Assembly: GCF_007828955.1 (NCBI RefSeq)
Contig: NZ_VIVR01000001.1
Coordinates: 1,984,001 to 2,048,000 of the forward strand
DNA from: Kitasatospora atroaurantiaca
GTDB taxonomy: Bacteria; Actinomycetota; Actinomycetes; Streptomycetales; Streptomycetaceae
Direction of reading: 5' to 3'
Length of the DNA stretch: 64,000 nt
Shown: positions 17,070-26,080 of the stretch, one piece after another
Numbering within the stretch: position 1 is the stretch's first letter
Layout: each line of letters opens with the position of its first letter
Translations under genes and position numbers: made by a program
The notes under the pieces: generated by a model
The model's input: the letters and a program-made list of their open reading frames with translations, nothing else
The model's database searches: none
What the model was told of the DNA's origin: nothing

Positions 17070-18110
17070 ATGCGCAGCATCGGAGAGATGGCCCGGGACA
17101 GCGGGCTCAGCGTGAGTGCGCTGCGGTTCTACGACGGGGCGGGCGTCTTCGGCCCCGCCCGGGTGGACCCGCAGACCGGCTACCGCTGGTACGCCCAGGA
17201 GCAGCTCGCGGACGCCCGGCTGATCGCCCGGCTGCGCCGCGTCGGGATGCCGCTGGCGGACATCTCGCGGGTGCTCACGGCGGATCCGGCGCAGGCCCGC
17301 CGGACGCTGGACGGCCACCTTCGGCGTCTGGAGGACGGCCTGTCCGACGCCCGCCGCGAACTCTCCACGGTACGGACACTACTGGACCAGAGGGAGAACC
17401 CCATGAACCCGACCCGACTGACCGTCCCGGCCCCCGAGCTGGCCGCCGCCCTGGACGCGGTGCGTTTCGCCGCGAGCACGGAGGCCGCGCTCGCCGGCGT
17501 CCTGCTGGAGCTGGAGCCGGACGCCCTGCGCCTGGTCGCCACCGACCGCTACCGCCTCGCCGTCTCGCAGGCCCCGGCGACCGGTCTCACCGGCCCCACC
17601 GCGAGTGCGATCGCGCCGACGGCCTTCGTGGACGAGCTCCGCGCACTGCTCGACGGCGACGGCGACACCGAGCTGGTGATCGACGGCGACCGGCTGACCG
17701 CCACCACGGCCGCAGGCCGCAGGGTCACCGGCGAGCGGATCGACCAGGACTACCCCGACTACCGCCGGATGCTGCGGCTGGAGCCGACCCACCAGCTGCC
17801 CGTGGACACCGCCGCGCTGCGCAGGACCCTCGGCTCGGGCGCCACCCGCAGCATGGTGCGCAGCCAGGACGGCACCGCGTGCGAGGTCTCCGTCCTCACC
17901 GTGACCCCCGACGGTTCGCTCGGCATCGCCGACGAGGACACCGAAGGACCGCGCATCGGGGTGAACCGCGAGTTCCTGCTGGAGGCCCTCGCCGCGGGCG
18001 GCCGGGACCAGCTGGTACTCGAACTCGGCGGCCCCGTCGCACCGCTGGCGATCCGCTTCCCCGACCGCCAGGACACCTTCTCGCTGCTGATGCCGACCGC
18101 CCTCTCCTGA
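17070..18110 (+). CDS. MerR-family HTH domain fused to a DNA polymerase III beta-clamp-like domain
   Basis: 346 residues from the ATG at 17070 (GGAGAG upstream); in-frame GTGs exist at 17010 and 17058. Residues 1-110 are a typical MerR DNA-binding domain plus dimerisation helix (MRSIGEMARDSGLSVSALRF, GYRWYAQEQLADARLIARLR). Residues about 115-346 match sliding-clamp folds: LRLVATDRYRLAV, TGERIDQDYPDYRRML and a terminal SLLMPTALS resembling the DnaN end. The size allows about two clamp repeats rather than three. It probably binds DNA through MerR; whether the clamp part encircles DNA or is only a dimer or ligand scaffold is unknown. Confidence 0.85.
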   Translation: MRSIGEMARDSGLSVSALRFYDGAGVFGPARVDPQTGYRWYAQEQLADARLIARLRRVGMPLADISRVLTADPAQARRTLDGHLRRLEDGLSDARRELSTVRTLLDQRENPMNPTRLTVPAPELAAALDAVRFAASTEAALAGVLLELEPDALRLVATDRYRLAVSQAPATGLTGPTASAIAPTAFVDELRALLDGDGDTELVIDGDRLTATTAAGRRVTGERIDQDYPDYRRMLRLEPTHQLPVDTAALRRTLGSGATRSMVRSQDGTACEVSVLTVTPDGSLGIADEDTEGPRIGVNREFLLEALAAGGRDQLVLELGGPVAPLAIRFPDRQDTFSLLMPTALS

Positions 18111-18119
18111 ACCGACCCC

Positions 18120-19499
18120 TCAGCCCGGCGCGATGTTGTGGTTGAGGTGGAAGACGTTCTCGGGGTCGTACTCGGTCTTCACGGCCGCCAGGCGCCGGGC
18201 GTTGCGCTCCCCGCGCCCGGCGACGGTCCGCTCCTCGCCCTCGTCGCCGATGAAGTTGAGGTAGACGGCGCCCATGGACCACGGCTTCAGGTCGGCGCAG
18301 AGGTCGCGGGCCCACTGCCGGCCGCGCGCGTCGTCGGCCGGGTCCTCCCACATCCCGAAGGGGTGGACGCCCCAGGCCGCGGCCCGCCACGGCACCGGCA
18401 GGTCGGCCGACCCCCTGGCGACCGCTCCGCCCATCGGGAGGAGCGCGTGCTGCGACCCCGACGGCACGACCATGTCGTGCGCCCGCGCACAGAACAGGTC
18501 CACGGCAGGGTCGGGGAAGCCGTCCAGGTACTCGGCGGACCAGTAGTTCCGGAAGCCCGATGGGTCATCGAGCATGCACTGCAGCTCGGCGTACGGCAGC
18601 TCGGTGAGCATCCCTCCGGCGTGGCCGAGTTCCAGCATGGGCCGGATCACCGGCTTGGCCTGGGCCTCCCCGCCGGTGTACGTGAACAGGGCACCCACCG
18701 CCAGCTTGCCGACCAGCTCGGCGGGGACGAACTCCTCCGGCGGCCCGGTGAGGTAGAGCAGGCCACCGCCCACCTCGTCCGGTGCCGCCGCCATGAAGTC
18801 CCGGTACGCCCGCGCGACATCCGGCCCGGCCTCGGCCGGCCACAGCAGCAGCGCGATGTAGATCACCGGCAGCGAGTGGAGCCGGAAGTCGAACTCGGTG
18901 GCGACCCCGAAGTTGCCGCCGCCACCGTGCAGGGCCCAGAAGAGCTCGCTGTTGCGGTTCTCGTCCGCCAGCACGGTACGGCCGTCGGCCGTCACCAGCC
19001 GGACGGCCAGCAGGTTGTCGCAGGCGAGCCCGAACTTGCGCTCCACCCAGCCCGAGCCACCGCCCAGGGTGAAGCCGCCGACCCCGGTGGTGGACGCCCG
19101 ACCACCCGTGGTCGCCAGCCCGTACGGCTGGGTCGCCCGGTCCAGGTTGCTGAATGTCGCCCCGCCGCCGACCCGGGCAATGCCTGCCTCGGGGTCGACG
19201 GTCACGGCGTTCATCCGGCGTAGGTCCACCACGAGTCCGCCGTCGTTCACGGCCGTGCCCGCCACACCGTGGCCGCCGCCCCGGACGGCGATCTCCAGCC
19301 CGTGCTCCCTGGCGAAGGCGATCGCGGCGGCCACGTCATGGTCGTTGACGCACTGGGCGATGACCTTCGGCCTGCGGTCGATCATCCCGTTGAAGACCGT
19401 CCGGGCCTCGTCGTAGGCGTCGTCGCCCCGCGCGATCACATCCCCCGTCAATGCGGCCCGTAGGTCGGTCAACAGCCTGCTGTCGAGCACGGAAGCCAT
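18120..19499 (-). CDS. FAD-linked oxidase with berberine-bridge (BBE) C terminus
   Basis: 459 residues from the ATG at 19499. The PCMH-type FAD domain has RGGGHGVAG with His77 positioned for covalent 8-alpha-histidyl FAD, then STTGVGGFTLGGGSGW and LFWALHGGGGNFGV. I do not see the second, cysteinyl FAD link of bicovalent members. The C terminus YDPENVFHLNHNI is the BBE signature. Such enzymes oxidise alcohols, sugars or amines with O2; the substrate is not predictable here. No signal peptide is evident. Confidence 0.88.
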   Translation of the reverse strand: MASVLDSRLLTDLRAALTGDVIARGDDAYDEARTVFNGMIDRRPKVIAQCVNDHDVAAAIAFAREHGLEIAVRGGGHGVAGTAVNDGGLVVDLRRMNAVTVDPEAGIARVGGGATFSNLDRATQPYGLATTGGRASTTGVGGFTLGGGSGWVERKFGLACDNLLAVRLVTADGRTVLADENRNSELFWALHGGGGNFGVATEFDFRLHSLPVIYIALLLWPAEAGPDVARAYRDFMAAAPDEVGGGLLYLTGPPEEFVPAELVGKLAVGALFTYTGGEAQAKPVIRPMLELGHAGGMLTELPYAELQCMLDDPSGFRNYWSAEYLDGFPDPAVDLFCARAHDMVVPSGSQHALLPMGGAVARGSADLPVPWRAAAWGVHPFGMWEDPADDARGRQWARDLCADLKPWSMGAVYLNFIGDEGEERTVAGRGERNARRLAAVKTEYDPENVFHLNHNIAPG

Positions 19500-19584
19500 G
19501 GCGTTCGCCCCTCTCAGGGACTGCTGCGACACGCCCTCCGAGCGTAACTCCGGCCGCCGAGCCACCGCACCCCGGCCGGACCGG

Positions 19585-20886
19585 CTACGCCGCGGTCTGC
19601 AGCTCCGGGACCGGCAGCCGGACCGGCACGGCCACGGCCGCGTTGTCCTGAGCCGGCGTCAGGTGAGCTCGCAGGCGCAGCGCGAGAGTGACGATCAGCA
19701 GGGTGCAACCGGCCATCGCCGCCAGATAGAGCGGCCAGGTACCGGAGCCGACCAGCAGCACGCCGACGGCAGGGCCGACCGCGATGGCGATCTGCTTCAC
19801 CAGGGCGTAACCCGAGTTGTACGTACCGAGCAGCCTGGCCGGGGCCAGATCGGCGACGATCGGGCCCAGGGTGGGCGCCAGCAGCGACTCACCGACGCCG
19901 AAGAGGGCGTAGATCGCCACGATCGCGACCGTCGCCGCCATCGTCTCCGAGCGGATCAGCCCGGCGACCAGCGCCATCCCCCAGGCGGCCAGCCACACCA
20001 CACCGGCCGCGGCCATCGCCGTGGTCCGGCGACGACGCTCGGTGATCCGCACCACGAACATCTGCAGCACCACGATGGTCAGCGCGTTGGCGCCGATCGC
20101 GAAGCCGAGCGTGGAGGGCGCGGTGCCGACGGTGTCCGTGGCAAAGGCCGCGACACCGGACTCGAACTGGCCGTAGCAGGTGAAGAAGATCAGCCCGGCG
20201 AGCAGGCAGAGCCGCAGCATCGCCTTGTCGGCGACCAGCGCGCGCAGCCCCGTCGGGCCGCCCACCTCCCGCAGCAGCACCGGCGCGGCCCCCGGAATCC
20301 TGGCCGTACCCGTCACGGCGGCGAGCCCCAGGAAGGTCAGCGCCTCGATGGTGAACAGCCGCGTCAGGCTGGCCGGGTCCGCGACGTCGACGATCTGCCC
20401 GCCGACCAGCGCACCGATGCCCATCCCCAGGTTGACCAGGGTGAACTGCAGGGCGAACGCCCGCGAACGGGTCGCCCTGGTCGAGCAGCGCACGATCATG
20501 GTGGCCAGCGCCGGCTGGCAGGTGGTCACACCCGCCCCGAACAGGAAGGACGACACCAGCAGCAACGGCGTGGTGCTCGCATGCCCGAACGCGAAGGCCC
20601 CCGTGGCAGCCAACCCGGCCCCCGCGAGCAGCACCGGCCGCGGCCCGTACCGGTCGATGCCCCGGCCCGTGAACGGCAGCACCGCGAGCGCGGCCAGCGC
20701 AAAGACGGTGAACACCATCCCGGCGGCCGGCGAACCGAGGCCCCGCACCTGGTCCACGTAGACGAACATGTACGGCATCGTGAACCCACTGCCGAACGCA
20801 CTCAGCGCATTGCCGATCTGGACGCGGCGCAGCGGGCCGCCCGCCCCATGACGCCGCTGCCTCTGCTGCTTCACCGTGCCGGTCAC
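19585..20886 (-). CDS. MFS transporter (12 TM)
   Basis: 433 residues from the GTG at 20886, which has AAAGGG 8 nt upstream; another in-frame GTG lies 3 codons earlier, overlapping that site. About twelve helices and the MFS motif A variant GRGIDRYGPRPVLLAG (near residue 75) are visible. It is divergent from a MarR gene across about 110 nt, the standard layout for a repressor and the efflux pump it controls. The substrate is unknown. Confidence 0.83.
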   Translation of the reverse strand: MTGTVKQQRQRRHGAGGPLRRVQIGNALSAFGSGFTMPYMFVYVDQVRGLGSPAAGMVFTVFALAALAVLPFTGRGIDRYGPRPVLLAGAGLAATGAFAFGHASTTPLLLVSSFLFGAGVTTCQPALATMIVRCSTRATRSRAFALQFTLVNLGMGIGALVGGQIVDVADPASLTRLFTIEALTFLGLAAVTGTARIPGAAPVLLREVGGPTGLRALVADKAMLRLCLLAGLIFFTCYGQFESGVAAFATDTVGTAPSTLGFAIGANALTIVVLQMFVVRITERRRRTTAMAAAGVVWLAAWGMALVAGLIRSETMAATVAIVAIYALFGVGESLLAPTLGPIVADLAPARLLGTYNSGYALVKQIAIAVGPAVGVLLVGSGTWPLYLAAMAGCTLLIVTLALRLRAHLTPAQDNAAVAVPVRLPVPELQTAA

Positions 20887-20999
20887 CGTGCACACCCTTT
20901 CACTGGATACTTTTCAACCCGGAAGATTTCAGAGCTAAACTCTAAGCATCGGAAGCATCAAGCGTCAAAGGCTTAAAGGCTGCAGCCCGGCGTGGGACA
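20887..20999. promoter_or_regulatory. MFS/MarR divergent promoter region with short repeats
   Basis: This AT-richer 113-nt stretch contains agag-ctaaa-ctct (20930-20942), the direct repeat gcatc at 20947-20951 and 20956-20960, and aggcttaaaggct around 20969-20981. MarR operators are usually 15-20 bp palindromes in exactly this position. I cannot say which of these is the true operator. Confidence 0.4.
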
Positions 21000-21569
21000 A
21001 TGGGCCTCATGAGCGCACGCAGAGCCGCGCCGCCGACCGACGGCGAGCTCGGCGTCACCGAGCAGGTGGCCGTCTACCAGCGGGAATTCCCCGATGTCGA
21101 CCCCCAGGTGGAGACCATCGTGTCCACCCTCTCCCGGGTCGCCCGGCGGATGGGGGTGGCGTACAGCAGGCAGCTGACTGTGCTGGGAATCACCTCCGCC
21201 GAGTGGGAGGTGCTCAAGGCCCTGGTGGTCGCGGGCAGCCCGTACCGGCTCGGGCCCGGCGAGCTCGCCAAGCGCCTGGGGCTGACGCCGGCCGCCATGA
21301 CGCACCGGATCGACCGGATGGTCGCCGAGGACCTGGTCACCCGGGACCGCGACGAGGCGAACCGGGTCCGCGTGATCATCGAGCTGACCGAGAACGGCCG
21401 CAACAAGTGGCTGGCGTCGATGCGCATGGCCGCGGTCTTCGAGGAGGAACTCCTCCAGGACATCACCGCCGCCGAACGCCCCGCTCTCTCCGACATGCTC
21501 AGCCGGATGCTCCGCCGAATCGAGGAGACCCAGCCCGACGCCGTCGGCCGCACCGACGACCTGGCCTAG
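21000..21569 (+). CDS. MarR-family transcriptional regulator
   Basis: 189 residues. The winged helix spans about residues 60-140: LTVLGITSAEWEVLKALVV, LAKRLGLTPAAMTHRIDRM, then the wing DLVTRDRDEANRVRVIIELT. The start is either ATG 21000 or ATG 21009; neither has a strong ribosome-binding site. Divergent from the MFS transporter, it most likely represses that gene and itself, with release by the transported compound (inference from layout). Confidence 0.85.
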   Translation: MGLMSARRAAPPTDGELGVTEQVAVYQREFPDVDPQVETIVSTLSRVARRMGVAYSRQLTVLGITSAEWEVLKALVVAGSPYRLGPGELAKRLGLTPAAMTHRIDRMVAEDLVTRDRDEANRVRVIIELTENGRNKWLASMRMAAVFEEELLQDITAAERPALSDMLSRMLRRIEETQPDAVGRTDDLA

Positions 21570-21574
21570 ACGTA

Positions 21575-21612
21575 GGACGGCCCCGGACGAGCAAGCTCGT
21601 CCGGGGCCGTCC
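21575..21612. terminator. perfect 18-bp bidirectional terminator
   Basis: Arms 21575-21592 and 21595-21612 are exact reverse complements separated by 2 nt. They sit between the convergent MarR (+) and chitinase (-) genes and fit a shared intrinsic terminator. Confidence 0.85.
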
Positions 21613-21621
21613 GCTTCGGAC

Positions 21622-23409
21622 TCAGCAGGCGCCGTTGTCGGCCCACACCCCCCACTGGCCACTGGCGGTCGGGTCCTCACCCTGGGTCCACCACTTGTTG
21701 GTGTAGTTGTGACCCTTCCAGGAGACCTTGGCGCCGGCCGTGGCGTAGACGGTCGCGGCGTTCCAGCTCGGCGCCGTGCAGGTACCGGCCGACGAGGACG
21801 GCGAGGTGCTCGGGGACGAGGACGGCGACGAGGACGGCGAAGCCGAGGAGCTCGGAGTCGGCGAGGCGCTCTGAGTCGGCGAGGAACTCGGCGCCGTGCA
21901 GCCGGCCGCGGAACCGCTGGTCGCGCTCACCATCTTGTCGAACAGCGCGGTCTGCGTGCCCAGGTCGTACAGCGAGAAGGCGAACGAGCCACCCAGCCCG
22001 TTGCAGTGCGCGTAGTCCATCTTGGCCTGGATCGACTGGGCGTTCTCACCCGTCCAGAACGTGGTGCCGTCGTAGAAGTACGCGGCCTTCGCAGCGTCGT
22101 CCCAGTAGGTGTACGCCGCGTTGTCGACGAAGCCGTTCAGCTCCTTGTACATCCGGATGCCGTTGACGTTGCCGGACATGGCCGCACCGGCCGCCGGACC
22201 GGTCGCACTCTGGAACAGACCGTGGTTGGCACCGGCCTGAACACCCGTCCACCCCCGGTAGTAGAACGGCACACCCATATTGATCTTGTTGGCGGGGAAG
22301 CCGCCCACGATCCCGTACTGGCTGTCCCCGACCGTCCAGGCCTTGATGGCCGCGTCGATCGAGTACTTCCCGGTCCCGGGCGCCACCGGGGTCATCGGGT
22401 CGTTCGGTCCGGAGTAGATCGGCGCCTGGTGATTGGTCGGACCGGTCGCGTCCCACGCACCGTGCATGTCATAGGTCATGACATCCAGGAACGTCAGGTA
22501 CTGGCCGAGCTTGTCGGTCTCGATGTTCTTGATCTTGTCCTGGCCCGCACCGACGGCCGCGCTCAGCGCATACGTCTTGCCGTCCGCCGCGCCCTGAGCG
22601 TTCAACTGCGCCCGCAGCTCCGCGAAGAGAGCCGTGTTGTTCTGCTTGTCCGCCGCACTCGCATGGTTCCCCGTGTGGCCGCCACCGCCCGGGTACTCCC
22701 AGTCGATGTCGAAGCCGTCGAAGACACCGGCCGCCGAGCCCTGGCCGCCGAAGCCGCCGTCCACGGGCAGGTTGCCCTTGATGAACATGTCGATGCAGGA
22801 CGAGACGAACGCCTTCCGCGTCGCGTCCGTCGCGGCGACGTCGGAGAAGTACTTGGAGTACGTCCAACCACCGATCGACAGCAGCACCTTGAGGTTCGGG
22901 TTCTTCGCCTTCAGCTTCTTCAGCTGGTTGAAGTTCCCGGCGATCGGCTGGTTCCAGACGTCGGCGACACCGTCGACACTGGTGTCCGCACCGAACGACT
23001 TCTGGTAGTCGGCGAACGCGTCCGCCGCACCGTCACCCGCGTTCGGGTCGTTGTCGTCCTGCGAGGCGGCCTTGGTCGCCTCGAAACACTTCAGCGAGGT
23101 GGGGTTGATGTTCGCGAAGTCGTAGATCAGGTAGTCCAGCTTGCTCGCAACGCCGGTGTCCTGAACGGTCTTCGCATAGTAGGCGTTGCCGTACACCGAC
23201 CACTGGTCGAAGTAGGCGACCTTGATGCCACCGCTGGTCGCCGCGGCGCCGGTGGAGTTGGTGGCCGCGGCCTGAGCCGTGGCGCCCGAGCCGAGCGCGA
23301 GGCCCGCTCCGACCAACAAAGAGACAGCGGTACCGGCCGCAAGCGCGGCCAGGCTCTTCGGCCGCCGCCTCCGCGTCGGCTTCTGGGACATGGGGACTGC
23401 ACGATTCAT
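21622..23409 (-). CDS. secreted GH18 chitinase with C-terminal CBM5/12-type chitin-binding domain
   Basis: 595 residues from the ATG at 23409 (AGGAG upstream); the longer frame lacks a good start. A signal peptide with a basic n-region (PTRRRRPKSL) precedes the GH18 barrel with SIGGWT at 178-183 and the catalytic DGFDIDWE at 231-238 (Glu238 acid/base). A Ser/Thr/Pro linker leads to a roughly 45-residue domain (PSWNAATVYATAGAKVSWKG, ending WGVWADNGAC) typical of CBM5/12. It hydrolyses chitin outside the cell. A DasR-type box lies in the upstream region, as expected for the Streptomyces chitin regulon. Confidence 0.93.
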   Translation of the reverse strand: MNRAVPMSQKPTRRRRPKSLAALAAGTAVSLLVGAGLALGSGATAQAAATNSTGAAATSGGIKVAYFDQWSVYGNAYYAKTVQDTGVASKLDYLIYDFANINPTSLKCFEATKAASQDDNDPNAGDGAADAFADYQKSFGADTSVDGVADVWNQPIAGNFNQLKKLKAKNPNLKVLLSIGGWTYSKYFSDVAATDATRKAFVSSCIDMFIKGNLPVDGGFGGQGSAAGVFDGFDIDWEYPGGGGHTGNHASAADKQNNTALFAELRAQLNAQGAADGKTYALSAAVGAGQDKIKNIETDKLGQYLTFLDVMTYDMHGAWDATGPTNHQAPIYSGPNDPMTPVAPGTGKYSIDAAIKAWTVGDSQYGIVGGFPANKINMGVPFYYRGWTGVQAGANHGLFQSATGPAAGAAMSGNVNGIRMYKELNGFVDNAAYTYWDDAAKAAYFYDGTTFWTGENAQSIQAKMDYAHCNGLGGSFAFSLYDLGTQTALFDKMVSATSGSAAGCTAPSSSPTQSASPTPSSSASPSSSPSSSPSTSPSSSAGTCTAPSWNAATVYATAGAKVSWKGHNYTNKWWTQGEDPTASGQWGVWADNGAC

Positions 23410-23591
23410 GGGCGAGTGACTCCTGGTCGTGGGGGAACTGCCGTACCCCTTGGGGGAAGTCACGCGGGTGGGGCCGCGCGGCCAGGGGTTGGACAGCGGA
23501 GTGGTCCTACGCCAGGGAGCGCGGCGAACCGGCACCGGAGGTCTGGACCACCGGCGCCGGCCCAGGGGCTCCCTGCACCTGGGCACCAAAA

Positions 23592-23603
23592 TGGACTAGA
23601 CCA
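23592..23603 (-). promoter_or_regulatory. DasR-responsive element (dre) upstream of chitinase
   Basis: TGGACTAGACCA (minus strand TGGTCTAGTCCA) is one base from the dre core TGGTCTAGACCA. It is about 180 bp upstream of the chitinase start. DasR, the GntR-type GlcNAc regulator of streptomycetes, represses chitinase genes through such sites (known). An alternative reading is the overlapping chitinase-promoter direct repeat. Confidence 0.75.
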
Positions 23604-23755
23604 ACTCTGCAGTCAAGAGCCGACGTTGCCCCTTGAGCCCCCGTTAAGGTTCACCCCCGCCTGAGCAGCACAAAGCCCGCACCGGGAGACCTCAAGGACG
23701 GTCGATCTCCGTCAGGTCGACATCGATGGCGAACCGGCCATGGCTGCGCGACGAA

Positions 23756-24262
23756 TCAGTACCGCAGGGCGTTACCGACAGCCGCCGTCACCGTGCCCGC
23801 AAGCTTCCGGTGGCTGCTGGCCGTCGCCTGCGCGGTACCACCCGCGGCGACCTCGGGAACACTGATCACCACGGTGTCGAGCAGATTGCCGGACGGGTCG
23901 TCGAAGTTGACCTGGACGGTGTACTGATACCCCTGCGACGCGTGGTTGGTCACCGTCACCGGGACGTCCGCACGACCGTCGGAGCCGGTCACCACCGTGC
24001 CCAGGGCGACATCACCCTTCGCATCCAGGCCGCCCTTCACATTCGCCAACGCCGACGACGCCTCCGACGCCGCCGAGGCGACCGCCGAAGAGGCCGAGGA
24101 GGCCAGACCACTCGCGGCCGAGGCCAGTGCGGAGACCTCCGACTGGGCGGCCGAAACCGCCGACGACGCAGCCGAGGTCGCGCTGCCACCCGAGGAACAG
24201 CCGGCCGCCCCGAACAGAACGGCCACAGCGGCAACGGCGTATCGGCGGACCTGACGCTCCAT
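23756..24262 (-). CDS. lipoprotein with FxLYD-like domain and Ala/Ser-rich linker
   Basis: 168 residues from the ATG at 24262 (GGAG upstream). A signal peptide ends in a lipobox, LFGAAGC, so Cys22 would be lipidated. A long Ala/Ser-rich, probably extended or helical linker (about residues 25-75) leads to a beta-sandwich with VPVTVTNHASQGYQYTVQVN, as in FxLYD domains. It is probably anchored on the outer face of the membrane. No enzymatic motif is seen; the function is unknown. Confidence 0.75.
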   Translation of the reverse strand: MERQVRRYAVAAVAVLFGAAGCSSGGSATSAASSAVSAAQSEVSALASAASGLASSASSAVASAASEASSALANVKGGLDAKGDVALGTVVTGSDGRADVPVTVTNHASQGYQYTVQVNFDDPSGNLLDTVVISVPEVAAGGTAQATASSHRKLAGTVTAAVGNALRY

Positions 24263-24413
24263 GAGACTTCTCCCTACTCGACGGCACTCGCCCCACCCAC
24301 CCTTCGCGGCCCCGGCCACCGATGCCAGCAGGGAGCGGCATCCGGGTGACCACGATGCCCTCTGGCGCAGAAACCACTGGCGCCGCGGCCGTTGTGCCCA
24401 CAAGCTCAGCTCC

Positions 24414-25169
24414 ATGGAACTCACAGTGCCGGTCGATGGTGGCGAGGTATGGGCGGACGACACCGGAGGGGACGGCCCCCCGCTGGTGCTCCTGCACCCG
24501 GGAGTCGGGGATTCCCGCATCTGGGACCCGGTCCTGCCGAAGCTGGCCGCGCGCTACCGGGTGATCCGCTACGACGTGCGCGGCTACGGGCGCTCCCCGC
24601 AGCCGACCGTTCCCTACTCGCTGCTCGAGGACCTGGTGGCCGTACTCGACCACTTCGGACTGCACGGGGTCCCGCTGGTCGGATGCAGCATGGGCGGAGC
24701 CACGGCGCTCAGCCTCGCCCTGGCCGACCCGAACCGCGTGACCAGGCTCGTCCTGCTCTGTCCGAGCGTCACCGGCTACCCCTGGCCCGAGGAGCCACAA
24801 CTCCAGGCGGAGTACAAGGCGCTGGCCGAAACGCGCGACATCGACGGACTGGTGGCGCTCGGGCTGCGCGAATCGGCGGCCGCCGGTGCCGACGAGGCCG
24901 CCGTGGCCCAGTTGCGGGCCGCCGCCCCGGCATGGCTCACTCCGTACCAGCAGACGGACCCGCCCGCCTTCGACCGGCTCGGCGAGCTGGACACACCCTC
25001 CGTCCTGATGGTGGGCGACCTCGACCGGCCGGCGCTCATCGCCTGCAACGAAGAGATGGCCGCACGAATCCCCGGCTGCCACCTCATCACGATGCCCGGC
25101 GTCGACCACCTCCCACCCCTGCGCGTCCCCGACCTGGTCGCCGACACCATCCTGACCCACTGCACTTGA
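24414..25169 (+). CDS. alpha/beta-hydrolase fold enzyme
   Basis: 251 residues from the ATG at 24414. The oxyanion-hole segment VLLHPGVGDSRIW, the RGYGRS turn, the nucleophile elbow GCSMGG (Ser near residue 94), an Asp in MVGDLDRP and the catalytic His in PGVDHLPPL are all in the expected order. It is similar in size to 3-oxoadipate enol-lactonase and BPHL-type hydrolases, but there are no aromatic-degradation genes nearby. Cytoplasmic; substrate unknown. Confidence 0.88.
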   Translation: MELTVPVDGGEVWADDTGGDGPPLVLLHPGVGDSRIWDPVLPKLAARYRVIRYDVRGYGRSPQPTVPYSLLEDLVAVLDHFGLHGVPLVGCSMGGATALSLALADPNRVTRLVLLCPSVTGYPWPEEPQLQAEYKALAETRDIDGLVALGLRESAAAGADEAAVAQLRAAAPAWLTPYQQTDPPAFDRLGELDTPSVLMVGDLDRPALIACNEEMAARIPGCHLITMPGVDHLPPLRVPDLVADTILTHCT

Positions 25170-25402
25170 CACCCAACCCCACCACCCCACCCACCCCACC
25201 ACCCACCCCAACCCCAGCGAGAGGGTCGCGCTGCGCAAGGGGGCGGCGGACGGGGTGGTCGTGGAGGGGGGCGTGGTGCGTGATTTTCGTACTGCCCAAC
25301 GGCGAGAACCCACCCCCACCTCCCGGCAGTACGAAAATCATGCAGCCCCCCGGAACGACCACCCCGGTAGCCGCCCCCGCCCCCACCCACCCGAGAGCAC
25401 CC
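25170..25402. other. intergenic region between convergent genes, containing a large inverted repeat
   Basis: The first 40 nt are a C-rich CCCACC simple-sequence stretch. The rest is dominated by the inverted repeat listed separately. No coding sequence. Confidence 0.6.
25278..25343. repeat. long inverted repeat (19-bp arms, extended by weaker pairing)
   Basis: Arms 25278-25296 and 25325-25343 match as reverse complements with one mismatch (core TGATTTTCGTACTGCC). The AT-rich TTTTCG core is unusual in this GC-rich DNA. Complementarity continues outward imperfectly (ggtggtcgt ... acgaccacc). It lies between the convergent hydrolase and DoxX genes, so a shared terminator is the simple reading. 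The 28-nt loop and the sharply conserved arms also fit a small palindromic repeat element. Confidence 0.7.
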
Positions 25403-25969
25403 TCACGACAACCCCACACCCTCCTGCAGCGCCGCCTCATCCGCCGCCCGCGCCTCCCGCCGCCGCACCACATCCTGCCGCCGCGCCACCACGACCACCG
25501 CCCCGAGCGCACTCGCCGCGAACGCCAACAGCCCGACCGCCGGACGGTCGAACTCGTGCCGGGTCAGGTGATCCACCGAGTAACAGCCGGCACCCGAGAG
25601 CCCCAGCGCGAGCCCGCAGGCCCCGAGAAGCGCCGGGTACTCGTACCCGCCCGCCATGCTGAAGAAGCCCGCCGGGGCATGGACGGAGATCGCCCCCGCC
25701 ATCGTCCCCGCGACGATCGCCCCGGCGGCCGGCGTGGCCAGCCCTGCGACCAGCAGCGCACCACCGCCCGCCTCACCCAGGCCCGCCGCGAGCGCGTTCT
25801 GCCGGCCCGGCTCGAAACCCATGTGCTCCATGGCCTGCGCGGTGCCCTCCAGACCGCCACCGCCGAACCAGCCGAACAGCTTCTGGGTACCGTGCGCGAC
25901 GAGCACACCCCCCACCGCGGCGCGCAGGGCGAAAAGGCCTAGGTCCTTGCGGTTCAGACAGGTCATCAT
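25403..25969 (-). CDS. DoxX-family membrane protein
   Basis: 188 residues; two adjacent ATGs at 25969/25966 follow AAGGG. Four hydrophobic helices with the family hallmarks LRAAVGGVLVAHGTQKLFGWFGG and a LGEAGGGALLVAGL segment. DoxX proteins sit in the cytoplasmic membrane and are linked to thiosulfate oxidation or redox stress in various bacteria; a specific function cannot be assigned here. The C-terminal RRQDVVRRREARAADEAALQ tail is cytoplasmic. Confidence 0.85.
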   Translation of the reverse strand: MMTCLNRKDLGLFALRAAVGGVLVAHGTQKLFGWFGGGGLEGTAQAMEHMGFEPGRQNALAAGLGEAGGGALLVAGLATPAAGAIVAGTMAGAISVHAPAGFFSMAGGYEYPALLGACGLALGLSGAGCYSVDHLTRHEFDRPAVGLLAFAASALGAVVVVARRQDVVRRREARAADEAALQEGVGLS

Positions 25970-26080
25970 GAGCCCTTGGATCGTGCCGACAGAAGCTTCA
26001 GCTCCATCCCAGCCCATCCGGGCCCCCAGCTCGACCCGGGAACGCCATCCGAGCGAACCCACCCCCACCCGGAGCACGCC

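Noticed and set aside
25170..25215. CCCACC-rich stretch as a possible CRISPR or minisatellite
   Set aside because: No regular repeat-spacer structure; simple-sequence bias only.
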